DNA of 64,000 bases. It comes from Edwardsiella anguillarum ET080813. GTDB taxonomy: Bacteria > Pseudomonadota > Gammaproteobacteria > Enterobacterales > Enterobacteriaceae. Positions 21,495 to 30,372 of the stretch are shown piece by piece. The stretch spans positions 620,001 to 684,000 of the forward strand of contig NZ_CP006664.1 in assembly GCF_000264765.2 (NCBI RefSeq), written 5' to 3'. Position numbers and translations under genes: made by a program. Every line of letters begins with the position of its first letter. Position 1 is the stretch's first letter. A model generated the notes under the pieces. It did not search any database. It saw only the letters and a list, made by a program, of their open reading frames with translations, and had not been told where the DNA came from.

Positions 21495-22211
21495 TCAGGC
21501 TCCGCGCTGCAGCAGCATGGATTTAATGTGACCAATCGCGCGCGTCGGGTTTAGCCCCTTCGGGCATACGCTGACACAGTTCATGATGCCGTGGCAGCGG
21601 AATACGCTGAAAGCGTCGTCCAGCGCGTCGAGGCGCGGCGCCGTCGCCGTGTCGCGGCTATCGATCAGGAAGCGGTAGGCCGCCAGCAGCCCGGAGGGAC
21701 CGACAAACTTGTCCGGGTTCCACCAGAAGGATGGGCAGGCGGTAGAGCAGCAGGCGCACAGGATGCACTCATACAGCCCGTCCAGCCTTGCGCGCTCCTC
21801 CGGCGACTGCAGATGCTCGCGCGCCGGCGGCGTTCGGCCATCGTTAATCAGGTAGGGCTTGATCTTTTCGTACTGGGCATAAAACTGGCCCATGTCCACC
21901 ACCAGATCGCGCACTACCGGCAGCCCCGGCAGAGGGCGAATGACGATTTTCTTTCCCCCCCGGCGCAGGGCCGAGAGCGGGGTGATGCAGGCCAGACCAT
22001 TCTGGCCGTTCATGTTGACCCCATCCGAACCGCACACTCCCTCGCGGCAGGAGCGGCGAAAGGCCAGGGTCGGATCCTGCTCTTTCAGCTGGATCAGCGC
22101 ATCCAGCAGCATCATGTCACGCCCCTCTTCCGCCTCCAGGGTATAATCCTGCATGCGCGGCGCGCTATCCACGTCCGGGTTGTAACGGTAAATAGAAAAT
22201 TCGAGTTTCAT
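21495..22211 (-). CDS. sdhB: Succinate dehydrogenase iron-sulfur subunit
   Basis: 238 aa, as in E. coli. The N-terminal ferredoxin domain has the [2Fe-2S] ligands CREGVCGSDG and C in QNGLACIT. The C-terminal domain has CILCACCSTACPSFWW and CHGIMNCVSVCPKGLNP, which ligate the [4Fe-4S] and [3Fe-4S] clusters. It passes electrons from the SdhA flavin to ubiquinone at SdhCD. It is 18 bp downstream of sdhA. Confidence 0.97.
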   Translation of the reverse strand: MKLEFSIYRYNPDVDSAPRMQDYTLEAEEGRDMMLLDALIQLKEQDPTLAFRRSCREGVCGSDGVNMNGQNGLACITPLSALRRGGKKIVIRPLPGLPVVRDLVVDMGQFYAQYEKIKPYLINDGRTPPAREHLQSPEERARLDGLYECILCACCSTACPSFWWNPDKFVGPSGLLAAYRFLIDSRDTATAPRLDALDDAFSVFRCHGIMNCVSVCPKGLNPTRAIGHIKSMLLQRGA

Positions 22212-22229
22212 TACCTGCTCCTCGGCAAA

Positions 22230-23996
22230 TCAGTAAGTACGCACCTTCGGCGGGAAGGCCGCGCGCAGCCGGGGCTGCATGTTGACGCGGCGTTGCACCA
22301 TGCTCTCACTCTCCGGCAGGTACAGGGTATGGCACAGCCAGTTGGCGTCATCGCGCTCCGGGAAGTCAAAGCGGCTGTGTGCCCCGCGGCTTTCTGTGCG
22401 GTAGTTGGCGGCCATCGCGGTGGCGAAGGCCGTCGCCATCAGGTTGTCCAGCTCCAGACACTCGATGCGCTGGGTATTAAATTCACTGGAGGTATCGTCC
22501 AGACGGGCGTGATCCAGGCGCTCGCGGATCGTCTTCAGCTCGGCCAGCCCCTGCGCCATCGCCTCGCCTTCGCGGAATACCGAGAAGTTATGCTGCATAC
22601 AGGACTGCAGATCTTTGCGGATCTGCACCGGATCCTCTCCGTTACGGGTGCCGTTCCAGCGCTCAAGCCGCGCCAGGCTGGCCTCGACGTCTGACTCGCC
22701 GGCGTCGCGCAGCGGCCCCTGCTCACGCAGACTCTCCTCCAAATGCAGGCCGGCCGAGCGGCCAAACACCACCAGATCCAGCAGCGAGTTGCCGCCCAGC
22801 CGGTTGGCGCCGTGTACCGAAACACAGGCGATCTCACCGACGGCGAACAGCCCGGGGATCACCCGGTCGGCGCCGCTGGCGTCCAGGGTCAGCGCCTGTC
22901 CGCTGATGCGGGTCGGAATCCCCCCCATCATGTAGTGGCAGGTCGGGATCACCGGTATCGGTTCCTTGACCGGATCGACGTGGGCAAAGGTGCGCGACAG
23001 CTCCAGGATCCCCGGCAGGCGGGACTCCAGCACCTCTTTCCCCAGGTGGTCAAGCTTCAGCTTAGCGTGAGGCCCCCAGGGGCCATCGCAGCCGCGCCCT
23101 TCGCGGATCTCTATCATGATCGATCGCGCCACCACGTCGCGGCCGGCCAGATCCTTGGCGTTGGGCGCATAGCGCTCCATAAAGCGCTCGCCGTGCTTGT
23201 TTAGCAGGTAGCCCCCTTCGCCGCGGCAGCCTTCGGTCACCAGCACGCCGGCGCCGGCGATCCCGGTCGGGTGAAACTGCCACATCTCCATGTCCTGCAG
23301 CGGCACCCCGGCGCGCAGCGCCATGCCGACGCCGTCGCCGGTGTTGATGTGGGCGTTGGTGGTCGACTGATAGATGCGTCCGGCGCCGCCGGTGGCCAGA
23401 ATGGTGGCACGCGCCTTGAAGTAGACCACCTCGCCGCTCTCAATGCACAGCGCCGTACAGCCGACGATGGCGCCATCCTGATTCTTCACCAGATCCAGCG
23501 CGTACCACTCGGAGAAGATCGTGGTGTGATTCTTCAGATTCTGTTGATACAGGGTATGCAGCAGCGCATGACCGGTGCGATCCGCCGCCGCCGCGGTGCG
23601 CGCGGCCTGCTCCCCGCCAAAGTTCTTCGACTGGCCGCCAAACGGCCGCTGGTAGATGCGTCCATCCTCCAGGCGTGAAAACGGCAGCCCCATGTGCTCC
23701 AGCTCCAGCACGGCATCCGGGCCGGTTTTGCACATATATTCAATCGCGTCCTGATCGCCGATATAGTCTGACCCCTTCACGGTGTCATACATGTGCCATT
23801 CCCAGTTGTCTTCATGGGTATTGCCCAGCGCGACGGTGATCCCGCCCTGGGCCGAAACGGTGTGGGAGCGGGTCGGAAACACTTTGGACAGCAGTGCGCA
23901 GCGAAACCCCGCCTGAGAAATCTGCAGCGCCGCGCGCATCCCTGCTCCACCGGCGCCGATCACGACGGCGTCGAACTCTCTGACTGGCAGCTTCAT
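22230..23996 (-). CDS. sdhA: Succinate dehydrogenase flavoprotein subunit
   Basis: 588 aa, the same length as E. coli SdhA. The N-terminal FAD-binding motif is [14 protein letters not shown], and the covalent FAD attachment site is His45 in [32 protein letters not shown] and the capping-domain segment HYMMGGIPT carry substrate-binding residues. It oxidises succinate to fumarate. It directly abuts sdhD (adjacent bases 23996/23997). Confidence 0.97.
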   Translation of the reverse strand: MKLPVREFDAVVIGAGGAGMRAALQISQAGFRCALLSKVFPTRSHTVSAQGGITVALGNTHEDNWEWHMYDTVKGSDYIGDQDAIEYMCKTGPDAVLELEHMGLPFSRLEDGRIYQRPFGGQSKNFGGEQAARTAAAADRTGHALLHTLYQQNLKNHTTIFSEWYALDLVKNQDGAIVGCTALCIESGEVVYFKARATILATGGAGRIYQSTTNAHINTGDGVGMALRAGVPLQDMEMWQFHPTGIAGAGVLVTEGCRGEGGYLLNKHGERFMERYAPNAKDLAGRDVVARSIMIEIREGRGCDGPWGPHAKLKLDHLGKEVLESRLPGILELSRTFAHVDPVKEPIPVIPTCHYMMGGIPTRISGQALTLDASGADRVIPGLFAVGEIACVSVHGANRLGGNSLLDLVVFGRSAGLHLEESLREQGPLRDAGESDVEASLARLERWNGTRNGEDPVQIRKDLQSCMQHNFSVFREGEAMAQGLAELKTIRERLDHARLDDTSSEFNTQRIECLELDNLMATAFATAMAANYRTESRGAHSRFDFPERDDANWLCHTLYLPESESMVQRRVNMQPRLRAAFPPKVRTY

Positions 23997-24344
23997 CTAT
24001 ATCCCCCACACAACCAATGTTCCGTAAACCAGATAGATCACCAGGACCACCACGATCGCCAGCTGCAGCACCAGACGCAGCGCCAGCGGCTTGACGTAGT
24101 CGGTCAGCACCTGCCACATCCCAATCCAGGCGTGGATCAGGATGCACAGCAGGGTCAGCAGGGTAAACACCTGGGTGATCCGCGAAGAGAAGAAATCAAG
24201 CCACAGCGTATAGTTGAGCGGGCCTGCGCCGGCCACGAAGGCCAGCAGATAGATAACGTACAGCGTGATGATGATGGCGGATGCGCGCAGCAGCAGCCAA
24301 TCCTGAATACCGTTGCGCCCCAGCGCCGATGCGTTGCTTACCAT
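23997..24344 (-). CDS. sdhD: Succinate dehydrogenase membrane anchor SdhD
   Basis: Start set at [12 protein letters not shown], which aligns with E. coli SdhD and gives exactly 115 aa. The longer open frame upstream overlaps sdhC and is unsupported. Three membrane helices are present. [20 protein letters not shown] contains the haem b ligand His and the Asp-Tyr pair at the quinone site. It overlaps sdhC by seven bases. Confidence 0.95.
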   Translation of the reverse strand: MVSNASALGRNGIQDWLLLRASAIIITLYVIYLLAFVAGAGPLNYTLWLDFFSSRITQVFTLLTLLCILIHAWIGMWQVLTDYVKPLALRLVLQLAIVVVLVIYLVYGTLVVWGI

Positions 24345-24727
24345 ACCCATACCCCCGCGCAGACGGAGAGCAGCACGGTCGCGGCAAACGCCAGCTGCGC
24401 CGAGCGGCACCCCACGCTAAAGCTCTCCTCGAGATAACCAAAGTCCATCAGCAGGTGACGGATCCCGCCGCAGAGGTGATAGGCCAGCGCCGTCAGGATG
24501 CCCCACAGCACCAGCCTGGCCAGCGCGCTATTCAGCAGCGCCGCGGCCTGTGCAAACCCGTCGGCGGAGGAGAGGGAGAGGCCGAGCAGCCACAGTAGAA
24601 TGCCGATAGCGATGAAGACGGCGACGCCGCTGACGCGGTGCAAGATTGACGCAATCGCGGTGACAGGAAAGCGGATTGTTGGCAAATCCAGATTGACAGG
24701 TCTTTGTTTTTTCACAATTTTGCCCAC
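24338..24727 (-). CDS. sdhC: Succinate dehydrogenase cytochrome b556 subunit SdhC
   Basis: I place the start at a GTG ([15 protein letters not shown]). This gives 129 aa, the enterobacterial length, and no in-frame ATG exists nearby. Three membrane helices are present, with haem ligand His84 in ALAYH and SILHRVSG near residues 28–34 at the quinone site. The purine-rich AGGAGG is 17 bases upstream, unusually far. An out-of-frame ATG begins two bases before the GTG and opens a five-codon frame that stops inside sdhC. It heads sdhCDAB-sucABCD. Confidence 0.9.
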   Translation of the reverse strand: MGKIVKKQRPVNLDLPTIRFPVTAIASILHRVSGVAVFIAIGILLWLLGLSLSSADGFAQAAALLNSALARLVLWGILTALAYHLCGGIRHLLMDFGYLEESFSVGCRSAQLAFAATVLLSVCAGVWVW

Positions 24728-25358
24728 ATAGCTCTTATTATTTTCCTCCTCCGGACCTGGGGCGGTATCAAGCAGCGGCGCAAATCCCACGGGGCTGACG
24801 CAGCGGGCCGGCGGCGGGCGGGCCTGACTGCAACGGGGGTTTGCTGCTGGGTGCTCCACGGCAGGTGCTCTCACCCGAGGGTAAGTCCCGGAGACCTGGC
24901 GGCAGTATAGGGTCGATACAAATTGATTACAATTACAACACAAAATGATTAATAACATTTAACTGGAACAGTGACAGCGGTCACGCATTCACCAGAGGTT
25001 AATAAATAAACTGGATTTACAGACAAAACCGTAACATTTTAGCAACAATGAAAGGATTAAAACTGTGCACTATGATTAGATGTTGCCCACGCGGCGTTCC
25101 TATGAGAAAACGTTAGGCGGTCGATCGGGAAACCCTTTTCCATACCGTCAACATAATAATCATAATCAGCGCGCAGTTTTGGAAGCATATTTTTAACAAC
25201 GAGTAACGGCAACAGCGTGGCTATCGTGACAGAGGCTGACCCCGCAGGGTCTGACGCCGCAGGGCCGGATGCCGATCATCACATGCCAGGAAAGCTTACC
25301 GCGCTGCACCCTGTGCATCGTTAATGAGTCTAAAAATAGCAGTACCCAAGGAGGCTGT
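24728..25358. promoter_or_regulatory. Divergent sdhC / gltA control region
   Basis: 631 bp between the two divergent TCA operons. It is AT-rich between 24910 and 25075 and between 25140 and 25200. A CRP-like site (GTGA-N6-TCAC) lies at 24971–24984. The arrangement matches E. coli, where ArcA and CRP act on both promoters. I did not resolve individual -10/-35 elements with confidence. Confidence 0.65.
24971..24984. promoter_or_regulatory. CRP-like site between sdhC and gltA
   Basis: GTGACAGCGGTCAC fits the CRP half-site pattern TGTGA-N6-TCACA at both GTGA/TCAC cores. It is about 245 bp upstream of the sdhC start codon. That is compatible with activation of the sdhC promoter, given the long leader known in E. 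coli. Confidence 0.5.
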
Positions 25359-26642
25359 ATGGCAGAGAAGAAAGCAACGCTGACGGTGGGCGCAGAGCAT
25401 ATAGAGCTCGATGTCCTCGCGGGGACGTTAGGAAATGAAGAGATCGATATTCGCAAGCTGGGTAGCCAGGGCTACTTCACCTTTGACCCGGGATTCACCT
25501 CCACGGCCTCCTGCGAATCCAAAATTACCTATATTGACGGCGATGAGGGGATCCTGCTGCACCGCGGCTATCCCATCGACCAGCTGGCTAAAAACTCATC
25601 TTTTCTAGAGGTGTGCTACATTCTGCTGTACGGCGAGGCGCCTGAGCAGGCGGAATACGATGTCTTCAAGAGCACCGTCACCCGCCACACCATGATCCAC
25701 GAGCAGATCACCCGTCTGCTGCAGGGATTCCGCCGCGACTCTCACCCGATGGCCGTCATGTGCGGCGTTACCGGTGCGCTGGCCGCGTTTTACCATGACT
25801 CGCTGGACATCAGCAACGAGCGCCACCGAGAGATCGCCGCATTCCGCCTGCTCTCCAAGATGCCGACCGTCGCGGCCATGTGCTACAAATACTCGCTGGG
25901 ACAGCCCTTTATCTACCCGCAGAATAACCTCTCCTACGCCGGCAACTTCCTGCGTATGATGTTCGCGACGCCGTGCGAAGAGTACGTGGTCAACCCGGTG
26001 CTGGAGCGCGCGATGGATCGCATCCTGATCCTGCACGCCGACCACGAGCAGAATGCCTCCACCTCGACCGTGCGCACCGCCGGCTCCTCCGGCGCCAACC
26101 CCTTCGCCTGCATCGCCGCCGGTATCGCCTCGCTGTGGGGACCCGCCCACGGCGGCGCCAACGAGGCCTGCCTGAAGATGCTGGAAGAGATCCGCAGCGT
26201 GGAGCACATTCCGGCCTTTATCAAGCGCGCCAAGGATAAGAATGATGCGTTCCGTCTGATGGGCTTTGGACACCGGGTCTATAAAAACTACGATCCGCGC
26301 GCCACCGTGATGCGCGAAACCTGCCATGAGGTGCTCAATGAGCTGGGTATGAATGACGATCTACTGGAGGTGGCCCTGGAGCTGGAGCACATCGCGCTGA
26401 ACGATCCCTACTTCATCGAGAAAAAGCTCTACCCCAACGTCGACTTCTACTCCGGCATCATCCTGAAGGCCATGGGGATCCCCTCCAGCATGTTCACCGT
26501 CATCTTCGCCATCGCGCGCACCGTCGGCTGGATAGCCCACTGGAATGAAATGCACGAGGACGGCCTGAAGATCGCCCGCCCACGCCAGCTGTATACCGGC
26601 TATACGCGCCGCGACTTCAGCTCACGGCTGGATCAGCGTTAA
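25359..26642 (+). CDS. gltA: Citrate synthase, type II
   Basis: 427 aa, starting [22 protein letters not shown] after AAGGAGG; the longer open frame upstream is unsupported. Catalytic His264 (GPAHGGANE), His305 ([12 protein letters not shown]) and Asp362 (PNVDFYSG) are all present. It is the NADH-sensitive hexameric type typical of Gram-negatives. It condenses oxaloacetate and acetyl-CoA at entry to the TCA cycle. It diverges from sdhC and overlaps nei tail to tail by four bases. Confidence 0.97.
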   Translation: MAEKKATLTVGAEHIELDVLAGTLGNEEIDIRKLGSQGYFTFDPGFTSTASCESKITYIDGDEGILLHRGYPIDQLAKNSSFLEVCYILLYGEAPEQAEYDVFKSTVTRHTMIHEQITRLLQGFRRDSHPMAVMCGVTGALAAFYHDSLDISNERHREIAAFRLLSKMPTVAAMCYKYSLGQPFIYPQNNLSYAGNFLRMMFATPCEEYVVNPVLERAMDRILILHADHEQNASTSTVRTAGSSGANPFACIAAGIASLWGPAHGGANEACLKMLEEIRSVEHIPAFIKRAKDKNDAFRLMGFGHRVYKNYDPRATVMRETCHEVLNELGMNDDLLEVALELEHIALNDPYFIEKKLYPNVDFYSGIILKAMGIPSSMFTVIFAIARTVGWIAHWNEMHEDGLKIARPRQLYTGYTRRDFSSRLDQR

Positions 26643-27490
26643 TCGTCCTCCCGGCGGGAACGACGCCCGCCGGTTTCTCCTTCCTGCGTCTCTTCCAGCC
26701 CCTCCTGACAGCGCGGACAGCCGTAAAACGGACGCGACGCCGCCTGCGCGCGGATGAGCGTCGTCCCGCAGCGTTCACATGCCTCCCCCGCGCGATGAAA
26801 TACCCGAAAGCGGAACAGCGCCCCGTGGTGATGCCCCTCGTCGGCCTGACCACGCGTGGCATAGGAGAGACGCGGCAGCGCCAGCAGCGCATGGCAGAGC
26901 GATGTCAGCTGCGCCGGGCTCAGCTCCGTCGCCCGCCGCTGCGGCGACAGCCCCACCTGCCACAGGATCTCCACCCGCAGGTAGTTCCCCAGTCCGGCCA
27001 GAAAGCGCTGATCCAGCAGCAGCCCCCCCAGCTGGCGGCGGCGAAACGCCGGCGAGCACAGACGCTCGCGTACCTGCGCCTCCGTTAGGGCGGGATCCAG
27101 CACGTCGGGGCCGATGCGCAGTAAAAAGGGGTGGCGGAGGATCTGCGCCCGCGGCGCCAGCTGAATATCAGAGGCGCTGTAGAGCAGGATAGCCCGCTCG
27201 GCGGTCTCCAGGCGCACACGCAGCGAGCGCGGCGTCGGCGGCGTCTCGCCGGCGGCGGCCACCCGCCAGACGCCGTACAGCTGATTGTGACTGTACATAC
27301 TCATGCCACTGGAGAAGTGGATCAGCAGCGCTTTGCCGCGCGTCTCGATCGCCGTAATCTGACAGCCCACCAGTCCGGCGGCGTGGCGCTGCAGCGACGG
27401 CGCGCCAAACCAGACCTGGGTCAGCGTCTCTCCCCCAACCGCGGCGCGCAGCCCATCTGCCGCCCGGCGAATTTCTGGTCCCTCCGGCAT
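26639..27490 (-). CDS. nei: Endonuclease VIII (Nei DNA glycosylase/AP lyase)
   Basis: 283-aa Fpg/Nei-family enzyme that excises oxidised pyrimidines. The start is [12 protein letters not shown], because Pro2 is the catalytic nucleophile; the 10 residues of the longer frame would block it. Glu3 and Lys53 (ETRGKALL) are also conserved. The C-terminal zinc finger CERCG...CPRCQ is intact. The tail after the finger ([21 protein letters not shown]) is charged and longer than in E. coli. It converges on gltA with a 4-bp overlap. Confidence 0.94.
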   Translation of the reverse strand: MPEGPEIRRAADGLRAAVGGETLTQVWFGAPSLQRHAAGLVGCQITAIETRGKALLIHFSSGMSMYSHNQLYGVWRVAAAGETPPTPRSLRVRLETAERAILLYSASDIQLAPRAQILRHPFLLRIGPDVLDPALTEAQVRERLCSPAFRRRQLGGLLLDQRFLAGLGNYLRVEILWQVGLSPQRRATELSPAQLTSLCHALLALPRLSYATRGQADEGHHHGALFRFRVFHRAGEACERCGTTLIRAQAASRPFYGCPRCQEGLEETQEGETGGRRSRREDD

Positions 27491-27726
27491 ATATGCCCCC
27501 TGATGATGTATGTTTGGCAACGTGGCCGAAAATGGATATCCCCAGCCCTGCGCAGGCGTGAGCCTCCTACCGCTACGCCGCGGAGTCGGGTATACCTAAG
27601 TGGCGGCGCGACGGCCGTTTTCAACCCCGTCGCACGGCAGCGCCTTTTGGCTGCCCCGATGCCGCCGACAAGCGCTATACTGACAGGCCGACGGCGCGCC
27701 CAGGGTGCGCCCATACAGGAGCTTCC

Positions 27727-28263
27727 ATGTATCACACCGCCCTGCAGGCCGGCCCCGATCTGGCGCTGATCCCAGCGCACCCGCGCTTTGCCCGCGCCCT
27801 CTTCACGCTGGTCGACAACAACCGCGATCACCTCACCCGCTTTATGCCCTGGCCCCACAGTATGGTGCATATCGATAACACGCTGCAGACCCTGCGTGCC
27901 CAGGCCGATGCCCACCGAGCGGGAAGCGCGCGCCACTATGTCATTGTTTACCGCCAGCGCTGCATCGGGCTGATCTCCCTTAACAGCATCGATCGCGAAC
28001 GCCGCTGCGCGCCGATCGGCTACTGGATCGATCGAGCCCATCAGGGAAAAGGGCTCATCTCCACCGCCCTGCAGGCCCTGATGTACCACTGCGTGGCGCA
28101 GGGCCTGGTCACCCGCTTTGTCATTCAGTGCATGGTCATCAACCAACGCAGCAACGCCGTCGCCCTGCGCAACGGCTTCACGCTGGTCGAGACGCGCCGC
28201 CGCAGCGAGGAGCTTGACGGCGTACGCTACGATCAAAATATCTACCTGCGGCGCTTTGACTGA
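27727..28263 (+). CDS. GNAT acetyltransferase, RimL-like
   Basis: 178-aa GCN5-related N-acetyltransferase. The acetyl-CoA loop appears as HQGKGLISTALQALM, and NQRSNAVALRNGFTLVE is the RimJ/RimL-type C-terminal motif. E. coli RimL acetylates ribosomal protein L12 at its N-terminus, and the residues around both motifs resemble RimL. The protein could be a RimL orthologue or a paralogue acting on another substrate. It stands alone between nei and yjdM, with CAGGAG just upstream of its ATG. Confidence 0.8.
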   Translation: MYHTALQAGPDLALIPAHPRFARALFTLVDNNRDHLTRFMPWPHSMVHIDNTLQTLRAQADAHRAGSARHYVIVYRQRCIGLISLNSIDRERRCAPIGYWIDRAHQGKGLISTALQALMYHCVAQGLVTRFVIQCMVINQRSNAVALRNGFTLVETRRRSEELDGVRYDQNIYLRRFD

Positions 28264-28451
28264 TCAGGAAGCAGCATATTTCAGTGTAATGAAGTGAAAA
28301 GCAAACATTTCCACGACAATCTGCAGAAGACAAAAACAATATATTGATTTTAATGCTAAAAAATACAAATCATCGCCATAAAAACAGATGTTTACCTGCC
28401 CTGCACGAGGGGGATAAAAAGATTTTTTAACAAAAATAATGATAGATGGAT

Positions 28452-28457
28452 TATAAT
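28452..28457 (+). promoter_or_regulatory. Probable -10 element of the yjdM promoter
   Basis: Perfect TATAAT about 95 bp before the yjdM start, in an AT-rich stretch. A weak -35 (TTAACA, 28427–28432) is 19 bp upstream. The preceding 28264–28450 region holds no gene. Confidence 0.5.
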
Positions 28458-28552
28458 ACGGGCGTATTGTTTGTTTTCACTTCTTTTCACCGCCCGGCGC
28501 TCCTGTCACTCAGGGCCCTTCCCGGCGGTTTTTACTTTTGCGAGGCCATAAC

Positions 28553-28891
28553 ATGCAACTGCCACACTGCCCGAAGTGCCATTCTGAATACACCTATCAG
28601 GACAATGATATGTATGTCTGCCCAGAGTGCGCCTATGAGTGGAATGACGCCGCCGCCGAGAGCGCGGAAGAGGAGACCCTGATCGTCAAAGACGCCAACG
28701 GCAACCTGCTGGCGGACGGCGACAGCGTCACCGTGATCAAAGATCTGAAGGTCAAGGGCAGCTCCTCAATGCTGAAGATCGGCACGAAGGTCAAAAACAT
28801 TCGCCTGGTCGAAGGCGATCATAACATCGATTGCAAAATCGACGGCTTTGGCCCGATGAAGCTCAAGTCAGAATTCGTCAAAAAGAACTGA
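28553..28891 (+). CDS. yjdM: PhnA-family zinc-ribbon protein YjdM
   Basis: 112 aa, starting [30 protein letters not shown], with a four-Cys zinc ribbon (CPKC...CPEC). The C-terminal PhnA domain follows, with [29 protein letters not shown]. It is almost identical in pattern to E. coli YjdM (111 aa). Despite the old name PhnA, a phosphonate-degrading activity is not established for this group. It is followed by a strong terminator. Confidence 0.92.
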   Translation: MQLPHCPKCHSEYTYQDNDMYVCPECAYEWNDAAAESAEEETLIVKDANGNLLADGDSVTVIKDLKVKGSSSMLKIGTKVKNIRLVEGDHNIDCKIDGFGPMKLKSEFVKKN

Positions 28892-28943
28892 TTCGCTCCC
28901 GCGGCGAATAGCGGGCGATAATACCATTAGTAGACAATTAAAT

Positions 28944-28974
28944 AAGATCATTCGTAAATGAATGATCTTTTTTA
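28944..28974 (+). terminator. Terminator of yjdM
   Basis: Perfect 10-bp stem AAGATCATTC/GAATGATCTT (28944–28953 and 28960–28969), 6-nt loop, followed by a T-run to 28973. It begins 52 bases after the yjdM stop. Confidence 0.9.
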
Positions 28975-29314
28975 GTACTGAATTAATAAAAACATGATTT
29001 TTTACTATTCATTTACATCAAAGATGCAATATTTCATGGTAAATAACATGCAAATCATTCGCTGACTTTGGTGACGAAAGCCGACGCTTTTATTATTAAA
29101 GTCTTTTAATATCAAACACTAATAATAATTATGCTCTAAAAACGATCAGTAACAAAGGGGATAATCGCGGCTTTTTTTCTGTTATTTTGTAAATTACAGA
29201 AAAAAAATAGCAAGGGGTCTATATTCCGCAGAAATTTTTATGTAAGCTATCCATGACAGTACGGAGCGGAAGCAGAATGAGGATATATTCCGTCTGTTTG
29301 AATATATATGCGTA

Positions 29315-29458
29315 GGGCAGGTTGCAATACGCAGTGAGTCAATCAGGTGTACCTTCTCTATTTATATGACACGGAAAGTATCAGCCTGATTGCGTCGTTT
29401 TCCCTGGTGTTGGCCGAAATTGGCAACCTGATTCAGCGATGAATCAGGTTTTTTTTTA
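29315..29458 (+). ncRNA. ArcZ-like small RNA or leader RNA upstream of edwR
   Basis: TTTCCCTGGTGTTGGC at 29399–29414 matches the 16-nt conserved seed of the Hfq-dependent sRNA ArcZ as I recall it. As in ArcZ, the core is followed by a short hairpin (GTTGGC/GGCAAC with one mismatch) and a terminator with a long U-tract. The 5' half can form a long stem, CAATCAGG (29340–29347) with CCTGATTG (29385–29392). The 5' end is a guess from an AT-rich -10-like stretch at 29303–29310. The canonical arcZ is beside arcB, which is not in this window. The alternative is a transcription attenuator for edwR. Confidence 0.5.
29425..29458 (+). terminator. Strong terminator upstream of edwR
   Basis: Stem AACCTGATTC/GAATCAGGTT (29425–29434 and 29441–29450), 6-nt loop, then nine Ts counted from the end of the arm. 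No protein gene ends within 500 bp upstream, so it must end a non-coding transcript or act as an attenuator. Confidence 0.9.
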
Positions 29459-29483
29459 CCTTTTCGGCCTGGTTGTAATTCTA

Positions 29484-29514
29484 TTGACATCTGCCGATAG
29501 CGTCTAGTTAGACT
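29484..29514 (+). promoter_or_regulatory. Candidate edwR promoter with an inverted repeat
   Basis: A perfect -35 TTGACA (29484–29489) is followed at non-ideal spacing by TAGACT (29509–29514, 19 bp). The dyad GTCTA-GT-TAGAC (29502–29513) covers the presumed -10. Such a position would suit an operator. Whether EdwR or another factor binds is inference. Confidence 0.4.
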
Positions 29515-29652
29515 AAGGTATAGCTATCATGCGGATACCCCTCTGTTGGCTATGTAAAATTCCCGTTGACACGTAAGATAGAGGATGTAATTAACAGCGG
29601 AACGTATTACTGTATATCTTTCGCGATAAGGTGATTGGGAGAAGAAACGAGC

Positions 29653-30372
29653 GTGTTTGCTGATAATGAGAGCCTGACAAGAGAGATCAAGCAATTTATC
29701 GATCGGTCACTGGTCGCTTACGGCCACACTCAGTTTGCTTATTTATTGCTCAACAAGAAAAATCCATCGGACATTATCATCATCTCCAATTACCCAGATG
29801 AATGGGTGACGCTGTATAAAGAGCACCATTATCAGCACATCGATCCGGTGGTGATCTCCGCCCTGCGCCGAGTATCCCCCTTCCTGTGGGATGAGAAGAT
29901 CACCGTCAACTCGAAGCTGAACCTCTCGAAAATTTTTAATCTTTCCAAGAAATACCAGGTGAGCAGAGGCTACACCTTTGTACTGCATGATGCAGATAAT
30001 CAGCTGGCGATGCTTTCACTGATGGTCGACGATCGTGGACTGGCGGAGATTGAGCGCAGCAGAGGCGTCCTGCAAATGCTGCTGATCGATGCCCATGAGC
30101 GCTTTATGAATGGCCAGCGCCAAATTACCGCACAGCACTACTACAGTAAAAAAGAGCCAATAGAGAACATTTTCTCCACACGTGAGAATGAAATTCTGTA
30201 CTGGGCTAGCATGGGGAAAACCTACCAAGAAATTGCGCTGATCCTCGGCATTAAAACCGGCACCGTCAAGTTTCACATTGGCAACGTGGTCAAAAAGCTG
30301 GGGGTATTAAACGCCAAGCACGCGATCCGGCTTGGCGTTGAGCTGCAGCTGATTAAGCCGATTGAGGGCTGA
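29653..30372 (+). CDS. edwR: LuxR-family quorum-sensing regulator EdwR
   Basis: Acyl-homoserine-lactone receptor and DNA-binding regulator. The N-terminal autoinducer domain has the conserved W, Y and D in YPDEWVTLYKEHHYQHIDPVV and W in FLWDE. The C-terminal LuxR HTH is about residues 172–235 (ENEILYWASMGKTYQEIALIL). I chose the GTG at 29653, with GGGAG 11 bases upstream. This begins (M)FADNESL like YenR relatives; a TTG at 29635 would add six residues. It is convergent with edwI and overlaps it by 20 bases, the arrangement of EsaR/EsaI and YenR/YenI, whose regulators often bind DNA without ligand. Confidence 0.92.
   Translation: MFADNESLTREIKQFIDRSLVAYGHTQFAYLLLNKKNPSDIIIISNYPDEWVTLYKEHHYQHIDPVVISALRRVSPFLWDEKITVNSKLNLSKIFNLSKKYQVSRGYTFVLHDADNQLAMLSLMVDDRGLAEIERSRGVLQMLLIDAHERFMNGQRQITAQHYYSKKEPIENIFSTRENEILYWASMGKTYQEIALILGIKTGTVKFHIGNVVKKLGVLNAKHAIRLGVELQLIKPIEG

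Larger units (their letters stand above)
28892..29652. other. AT-rich region between yjdM and edwR
   Basis: 761 bp with no protein gene. In order it holds the yjdM terminator (28944–28974), an AT-rich stretch, an ArcZ-like RNA element ending in a strong terminator (about 29315–29458), a -35-like TTGACA with an inverted repeat (29484–29514), and the edwR leader. Base composition differs sharply from the GC-rich flanks. Confidence 0.7.

Noticed and set aside
28437-28458. Fur box before yjdM
   Set aside because: Only one half (ATAATGATA) fits; about 10 of 19 positions match.
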